A stretch of 64,000 nt of DNA, from the NCBI RefSeq assembly GCF_000316115.1, contig NZ_JH993797.1:2466486-2530485 (forward strand), read 5' to 3'. The number at the start of each line of letters is the position of its first letter. Positions within the stretch are counted from its first letter, which is position 1. A program made the translations under genes and the position numbers. Positions 59,031 to 64,000 of this stretch are shown here, one piece after another. Source of the stretch: Leptolyngbya sp. PCC 7375 (GTDB lineage Bacteria; Cyanobacteriota; Cyanobacteriia; Phormidesmidales; Phormidesmidaceae). Under the pieces are notes generated by a model, which was not told the DNA's origin, ran no database searches, and saw only the letters and a program-made list of their open reading frames with translations.

Positions 59031-59375
59031 TTAGAGGCCTGGAAGTTGTAAACCACCAGTCAACTCTTCCATACGCTCACGCATGGTCTCTGTAGATTTG
59101 AGATAAGCGTCACGCATAGCGGCTGATACTAGGTCAGAGAGAACATCTGCCCCTTCATTCATCGCTTCAGGAGAAATAGAAACCCGTTTGGGCTCCTGAT
59201 TGCCACTGAGGATAACTTTAACCAAGCCACCGCCAGACTGGCCTTCAATTTCCATTAGTTCAAGTTCTTCCTGGAGTTTCTTAGCTCCCTCTTGAACTTG
59301 CTGAGCCTTTTTAAAGGCTTCGCTCAGCTCTTTCATTTTTCCAAGACCGAAGCCAAAACCTTGCCCTTTGCTCAT
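59031..59375 (-). CDS. YbaB/EbfC nucleoid-associated protein
   Basis: 114 residues. FGFGLGKMKELSEAFKKAQQ and VQEGAKKLQEELELMEIEGQSGGG and KVILSGNQEPKRVSISPEAMNEG match YbaB. A homodimer that binds DNA. It lies just upstream of murB-murC's direction end (same strand, 100 bases downstream of murB), which hints at a common transcript. Confidence 0.93.
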   Translation of the reverse strand: MSKGQGFGFGLGKMKELSEAFKKAQQVQEGAKKLQEELELMEIEGQSGGGLVKVILSGNQEPKRVSISPEAMNEGADVLSDLVSAAMRDAYLKSTETMRERMEELTGGLQLPGL

Positions 59376-59475
59376 AATTGGCGGCGTGATTTTACTAAAT
59401 GAACTGTCAAACTATACGTCGCCTTGGCAGGAATTGCAATCGCTACTCACACAGTATCGGCAACTGTCCATTAGC

Positions 59476-60387
59476 TCATACAGCCTGAAAGTCTCCTAGA
59501 ATCTGCACTTCAGGCCTTAGTTGCAAAGACCATTTGTCATCTACAATGCCCTGAATATGTCGGATCAGCTTGAAAATATCGCTAGCGGTTGCACCACCAC
59601 AGTTGAGGATAAAGTTGGCATGCCGCTCTGCAACTTGAGCTTGCCCCACTTTGAATCCCTTCAGACCTGATTGTTCAATCAGCCAGCCTGCACTTTTGGG
59701 CTGAGGATTGCGAAATACACTGCCACAGCTGGGTAAATGATAGGGCTGGGTAGATCGGCGCTGCTCTAGATCGGCAGAGGTCTCTGCTCGAACTACTTTT
59801 GGGTCATGGCCAGGCTGTAGTTGAAACGTGGCCTGGGTCACAATCCGCGGATCGGCTTGTAGAACAGAGGTTCGATATTGAAACTGCAGCTGCTCAGGAA
59901 CCAGGGTTTCTAGAGAGCCATCTGGATTTAACACCTGAGTACTCACTAAAATTTCTTGGGTATCACTGCCATGGGCTCCCGCATTCATGACAACCGCTCC
60001 ACCAACGGTTCCGGGAATCCCTACAGTCCACACCAGCCCCCTCCAGCCGCGTTTAGCCACTTTCCAAGCTAATGTGGCCATGGGCATACCGGCAGCGACA
60101 GTGACTCGACCTGCCTCGTCAAACTGAGTTTGCCGCAGATAGCGGGTACAAATTACCAAACCGGGTAAACCGCGATCGCTAATCAGCAAGTTGGAGCCAG
60201 CCCCCAGACGAGTAATGGGCAACCCTTCAGCATTTGCCCACTGAACACAGGCCTGTAGCTCGCTGACACTTCGGGGGGCAGCAAACCACTCCGCTGGCCC
60301 ACCCACCTTAAATGTGGTCAGACTTGCCAGGGGATACTGGGCCTTAGCGATACAGCCGGTACTCGTAAGTTGCTTTTCAATGGCCAT
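59476..60387 (-). CDS. murB: UDP-N-acetylenolpyruvoylglucosamine reductase
   Basis: 303 residues. FAD enzyme reducing enolpyruvate to lactate in peptidoglycan precursor synthesis. FKVGGPAEWFAAP, RLGAGSNLLISD (FAD), GTVGGAVVMNAGAHG, the catalytic Ser in SCGSVFRNP and the C-terminal PEVQILGDF with Glu are all present. It follows murC by 76 bases on the same strand. Confidence 0.97.
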   Translation of the reverse strand: MAIEKQLTSTGCIAKAQYPLASLTTFKVGGPAEWFAAPRSVSELQACVQWANAEGLPITRLGAGSNLLISDRGLPGLVICTRYLRQTQFDEAGRVTVAAGMPMATLAWKVAKRGWRGLVWTVGIPGTVGGAVVMNAGAHGSDTQEILVSTQVLNPDGSLETLVPEQLQFQYRTSVLQADPRIVTQATFQLQPGHDPKVVRAETSADLEQRRSTQPYHLPSCGSVFRNPQPKSAGWLIEQSGLKGFKVGQAQVAERHANFILNCGGATASDIFKLIRHIQGIVDDKWSLQLRPEVQILGDFQAV

Positions 60388-60463
60388 TGCTAAAAATACG
60401 GATTAGAGAAGTTGTTGCCAGCCGAAATTTTCATCTTGGCACAACATGATTGCTGGCTGTGTC

Positions 60464-61915
60464 CTAAACACTTGTCAGGGCGGTTTTTTCAGATTGCTCG
60501 GCTTGATAGTCCATCACATCTGGAATTACCTGGTTTAGATTACCTGCCGTTAGAAAAATAACCAGATCGCCCGGCTGCAACAACACCGCCAACTTTGCTT
60601 TCACGTCATCTAGAGTAGCTGCGTAACTTACCTGGGTATGGTGTTCACCAATGGCACTGGTGACATCTTCGCCCGTAATTCCCGAGGGATTTTTCTCTCC
60701 AGCACTATAAATGTCAGTGACAATCACCTGGTCTGCCTCGGCAAATGCCATTGAAAATTCCTGCAGTAGCGTTGTAATGCGGCTATAGCGATGGGGCTGA
60801 AACACAGCTACTAGAAGGCGTTGGTTAACACCTTCTAGACTCTCCGTACTTTTTACTTTGGCCGCTGCCAGGGTTACCTTAATCTCACTAGGATGGTGGG
60901 CATAGTCATCAATAAACAATATGTTGTTGTGAAACCCACGGTGATCAAAGCGACGCTTAGCACCTTCAAAGGTAGCCATGATGGTGGAGATCGCATCAAA
61001 CTCTACCCCTAATCGGCGAGCCACAGCAATTGCCGCCAAAGCATTACTTAAGTTATGACGCCCTAAAATCGCCAGGTGTAATTCCCCCAGACGCTGGCCT
61101 CTTTCCCAAATCTCCGCCGTTGTCCCTTGCGCTGTTTCACAAATATCTGTGGCAATATAATCAGCCCCTGACTCGGGCCGCAAACTGTAGGTGACTTTGG
61201 GCTGAATCTGGTTCATAACCGTCTCACAATCAGCGCAACCAATCACCACATCGCACTGATTTGCAAAGTGTTTGAAAATGCCTACTACCTCATCCAGAGT
61301 GCTGTAGTGATCCGGATGATCTAGTTCAATGTTAGTGATAACACCAATTTCAGCTGACAGTTTCACTAGAGAGCCATCAGACTCATCTGCTTCAGCCACC
61401 ATATAGTCGCTGGTCCCCACATGGGCGTTCCCCTGCCATGCCGCTACCTCACCTCCGATAACGATAGAAGGATCGATGCCGGCCTTAAGCAGCAGATAAC
61501 CCACCATGCTGCTAGTGGTGGTTTTGCCATGGGTGCCTGCGATCGCAATACCCTGACTTTCATTCATCAGGGCAGCCAAAATATCAGAGCGATGGAACAT
61601 AGGACAGCCAGCATCCATAGCAGCCTTATATTCAGGGTTACTAGGACCAATTGCCGTAGAACAAACCACTTGGGGCAATACCTGCGTATTGTCCGCTAGC
61701 GTCTGGGTTGCCTGAGCAATATTGTCAGCTTCTTGACTCCAAAAAATGTGTACACCTTTCTCTTGCAAGCGACGAGTAATGTGAGTTAAACGGCAGTCAG
61801 ACCCAGACACTGGTAACTGCCTTTCAGCCAATACATAGGCCAAAGCTGACATACCAATGCCACCAACACCAATAAAGTGTAATGGTCTGCCATTAAAATC
61901 TACTGCCATTGGCAT
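60464..61915 (-). CDS. murC: UDP-N-acetylmuramate-L-alanine ligase
   Basis: 483 residues from the ATG at 61915, which follows GAGGTAAG as ribosome site; a GTG at 61936 also opens the frame. LHFIGVGGIGMSALAYVL is the UDP-binding start, IAGTHGKTTTSSMV the ATP loop, and FDDYAHHPSEIKVTL-like (LFIDDYAHHPSEI) the C-terminal Mur motif. It adds L-Ala to UDP-MurNAc. The gene pair murC-murB is common in cyanobacteria. Confidence 0.97.
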   Translation of the reverse strand: MPMAVDFNGRPLHFIGVGGIGMSALAYVLAERQLPVSGSDCRLTHITRRLQEKGVHIFWSQEADNIAQATQTLADNTQVLPQVVCSTAIGPSNPEYKAAMDAGCPMFHRSDILAALMNESQGIAIAGTHGKTTTSSMVGYLLLKAGIDPSIVIGGEVAAWQGNAHVGTSDYMVAEADESDGSLVKLSAEIGVITNIELDHPDHYSTLDEVVGIFKHFANQCDVVIGCADCETVMNQIQPKVTYSLRPESGADYIATDICETAQGTTAEIWERGQRLGELHLAILGRHNLSNALAAIAVARRLGVEFDAISTIMATFEGAKRRFDHRGFHNNILFIDDYAHHPSEIKVTLAAAKVKSTESLEGVNQRLLVAVFQPHRYSRITTLLQEFSMAFAEADQVIVTDIYSAGEKNPSGITGEDVTSAIGEHHTQVSYAATLDDVKAKLAVLLQPGDLVIFLTAGNLNQVIPDVMDYQAEQSEKTALTSV

Positions 61916-61936
61916 AAAACTTACCTCACACACCAC

Positions 61937-62324
61937 ACACAGATATTTCAGGCGTATAATACCAGGAATCTATAAGATGGCTACACACCCAACCACCAGG
62001 GTTCGCCATTTCGCGCAATTTACTAGGTACCAATCCTTAAAACTTCAACATTGATTCCGGGAAAGCGATATATGCTGGATCTTCGTCAGAACTTCACGCA
62101 GATTCCTGAGACTGACTTGTAAGCCAATACCGTGAGCAATTATACTTAATTTCAATATAGAACGATAATCCATTTGTTAGGCTCGGGCATCCCTTTATTA
62201 CATGAATTTGGCACAGGCTTGACTGTGATATCTACGAGCCCGGGCTGTTTCGACAATGGGATATCATTGATTTTGCTAACGCAAACGCTAATTTGACGCA
62301 GTTGTACGACAGAGGGTAAGCGCA
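61937..62324. promoter_or_regulatory. Region upstream of gap2 and murC
   Basis: About 390 bases. Contains the divergent start region of murC at left and AGAGGGTAAG, the gap2 ribosome site, at right. TTGACT-like strings near 62219 and 62292 exist but no convincing -35/-10 pair. No gene is seen. Confidence 0.4.
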
Positions 62325-63344
62325 GTGATTAGAGTAGCTATCAACGGTTTTGGGCGCATTGGACGCAACTTCCTACGCTGTTGGTTAACCAGAGAAAATT
62401 CAGGATTTGACATTGTTGCAATCAACAATACCTCGGATCCTAAAACAGCTTGTCATTTGCTGAAGTATGACTCCTTGTTGGGACGCTTGGATGCAGATGT
62501 TAGCTTCACCGACGACACTATTACCGTCGGCGATAAGACTATCAAATGCTGTTCTGATCGCAACCCCAACAATTTGCCTTGGGGTGCTTGGGATATTGAT
62601 CTTGTAATTGAATCCACAGGCGTTTTTGTTAGTGAAGAGGGCGCACGCCGCCACTTAGAGGCGGGAGCCAAGCAGGTTCTGATTACAGCTCCTGGGAAAG
62701 GTGGCAACATTGATACATATGTGGTTGGCGTTAATGCTGACCAGTATGTTCACGGTAAGAATCCCATCATCAGCAACGCTAGCTGCACCACTAACTGCTT
62801 AGCGCCCGTAGTTAAGGTCATTAACGACGCCTTTGGCATCATCAAAGGAACAATGACCACTACCCATAGCTATACAGGTGATCAGCGCATTTTAGATGCT
62901 AGCCACCGTGATTTGCGCCGTGCCCGTGCAGCTGCCATCAACATTGTGCCGACATCCACCGGTGCTGCTAAGGCCGTGGCTCTAGTTATTCCTGATATGA
63001 AGGGTAAGCTTAACGGCATTGCAATGCGCGTCCCCACACCCAACGTTTCCGTCGTTGACTTGGTTGTTCAGGTTGAAAAGAAGACAATCAAGGAAGAAGT
63101 TAACGAGGCCATGAAAGCTGCTGCTGCTAGTGGCTCTATGAAGGGAATTCTGGGCTATACAGAAGAGCCTCTTGTTTCCATCGACTATCGTAAAACTGAT
63201 GAATCTTCGATTGTTGACTCCAGCCTAACGTTGGTTATGGATGGTGACATGGTTAAGGTTGTTGCTTGGTATGACAATGAGTGGGGCTATAGCCAACGCG
63301 TTGTTGATCTAGCTGAGGTTGTTGCGGCTAATTGGCAAGCATAA
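62325..63344 (+). CDS. gap2: Glyceraldehyde-3-phosphate dehydrogenase, Gap2 type
   Basis: 339 residues starting with GTG, which follows a good AGAGGG site. The NAD(P)-linked enzyme of the Calvin cycle in cyanobacteria. AINGFGRIGRNFLRCWL, INNTSDPKTACHLLKYDS (the Gap2-type cofactor region), the catalytic Cys in SNASCTTNCLAP, TTTHSYTGDQRILDASHRDL and the terminal WYDNEWGYSQRVVDL all agree. Lys/Arg at HRDLRRARAA is typical of Gap2. Confidence 0.97.
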   Translation: MIRVAINGFGRIGRNFLRCWLTRENSGFDIVAINNTSDPKTACHLLKYDSLLGRLDADVSFTDDTITVGDKTIKCCSDRNPNNLPWGAWDIDLVIESTGVFVSEEGARRHLEAGAKQVLITAPGKGGNIDTYVVGVNADQYVHGKNPIISNASCTTNCLAPVVKVINDAFGIIKGTMTTTHSYTGDQRILDASHRDLRRARAAAINIVPTSTGAAKAVALVIPDMKGKLNGIAMRVPTPNVSVVDLVVQVEKKTIKEEVNEAMKAAAASGSMKGILGYTEEPLVSIDYRKTDESSIVDSSLTLVMDGDMVKVVAWYDNEWGYSQRVVDLAEVVAANWQA

Positions 63345-63369
63345 CCCACGTGTAGCTTTCTAAGCATTC

Positions 63370-63402
63370 AAAGCCCGCTGTATCTTGTATGCAACGGGCT
63401 TT
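63370..63402. terminator. gap2 terminator
   Basis: AAAGCCCG and CGGGCTTT enclose a 17-base loop (TGTATCTTGTATGCAA region), followed by GT. It lies 26 bases after the gap2 stop. Confidence 0.75.
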
Positions 63403-63457
63403 GTCTATAAACAACACATCCAGTGGATAGTGGTTCCCATGTCTCAAGACTTAAATG

Positions 63458-64000
63458 TTATACGGTCTGCTCTACTTGAGACCTATAGCACTTGAACAAA
63501 TGTTGGTATTTAAGAATACGATCAAAGTCTCCTAAAGCTAAACAGGTCGTTTTCAAGGTGTTGAGTGCCTGCTGTTGCAGATTCAAGTTTTGCAGTGCTA
63601 AACACACCTGAAGTCGTTGTTCTTGGTAACGAACAACGTCATCCGTCTGGCCTAAAGCATCATAGTTAATGCTTAAACTGTCTAAACTTTGTTCTTGAGC
63701 CCTTAAATCACTTAATTCTCGGGCTAATTGGAGACGTTGTTTCAGATAGCCAACCGCCAATTGATAACGGCCTAACGCGTAGCAAGCAGTCGCTAAGTTA
63801 CGCAGAATTTTGATCGCTGCCGATTTATCCAACCTAGGATTGTCTATATCTAAAAGTCTGCTGTAGTATTCAACAGTTTTGCCATAGTCACCGATACGAT
63901 GATAGAGATTGCCAATATTGCGTAAAATCTGAACTACATTTTTGGAACCTTGATGTGATTGTGCTAATTGCAAGCTTTGTTCATAACAATCAATGGCCTG
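63458..64000 (-). CDS. TPR-repeat protein, partial
   Basis: The frame is open to the window edge on the minus strand, giving at least 180 residues. Repeated motifs of about 40 residues (ILRNIGNLYHRIGDYGKTVEYYSR, ILRNLATACYALGRYQLAVGYLKQ, SLDSLSINYDALGQTDDVVRYQEQ) are typical tetratricopeptide units of the longer 7/12 class. Probably a scaffold protein or part of a larger sensor. The N-terminus lies outside the window. Confidence 0.85.
   Translation of the reverse strand, partial: QAIDCYEQSLQLAQSHQGSKNVVQILRNIGNLYHRIGDYGKTVEYYSRLLDIDNPRLDKSAAIKILRNLATACYALGRYQLAVGYLKQRLQLARELSDLRAQEQSLDSLSINYDALGQTDDVVRYQEQRLQVCLALQNLNLQQQALNTLKTTCLALGDFDRILKYQHLFKCYRSQVEQTV

Overview
The window comes from a cyanobacterial chromosome. 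The evidence is frequent GCGATCGC-type (HIP1-like) octamers, a SufR-controlled suf operon next to ftrC, a Gap2-type glyceraldehyde-3-phosphate dehydrogenase, DUF2330, DUF2993 and DUF4079 proteins, and a cyanobacterial-style RT-Cas1. The genus cannot be fixed from the sequence alone. A Leptolyngbya/Nodosilinea-like lineage is a guess.

Layout. 1-4940: end of an unknown gene, rtcB RNA ligase, a secreted YbjN-like protein and a large family 3 glycosidase. 4943-21521: a type III CRISPR island. It holds an RT-Cas1 gene that lacks its 5' part and abuts the glycosidase gene, cas2, array 1 (8 repeats), an IS110-type transposase remnant, a WYL-type CRISPR-associated regulator (TIGR03985-like), csx3 with a broken downstream kinase-like remnant, a small ORF, a complete csm effector operon (cas10-csm2-csm3-csm4-csm5-cas6), a truncated Card1-like CARF ORF, a two-helix membrane CARF protein, and array 2 (21 repeats of a different sequence). 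21728-29003: an RnfD/NqrB-like membrane protein, a MITE-like element, DUF2330, a peptide-type ABC binding lipoprotein, a J-domain/pentapeptide-repeat protein and two small hypothetical genes, one with a triplicated 3' end. 29039-35175: sufR, divergent from ftrC-sufB-sufC-sufD-sufS, with two CAAC-N6-GTTG operators between. 35371-44695: a GAF-PAS-GGDEF cyclase, ybaK, a response regulator, a histidine kinase, proS, a DUF2993 protein and an old-yellow-enzyme reductase bracketed by inverted repeats. 45148-53731: HNH protein, exported metallo-beta-lactamase-fold protein, an EEP nuclease with an overlapping partner gene, DUF4079, cellulose-synthase-like transferase with PilZ, and an unknown gene between inverted GC-rich repeats. 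53994-55749: an intact IS with terminal inverted repeats and an 8-bp target duplication. 55759-64000: GT39 membrane transferase, LMW phosphatase, ybaB, murB, murC, gap2 and a partial TPR gene.

How the CRISPR parts fit together (inference). The arrays would be processed by Cas6 and loaded on the Csm complex. Cas10 keeps its GGDD cyclase site but shows no HD nuclease motif, so defence probably relies on Csm3 target RNA cleavage and on cyclic oligoadenylate. The visible signal receiver is the membrane CARF protein. Csx3 would remove the signal, and the WYL protein may regulate the locus. The RT and csx3-linked kinase regions look damaged, so adaptation from RNA and one accessory arm may be lost. 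The membrane CARF protein, with the CARF fragment just upstream, is the most interesting part of the window.
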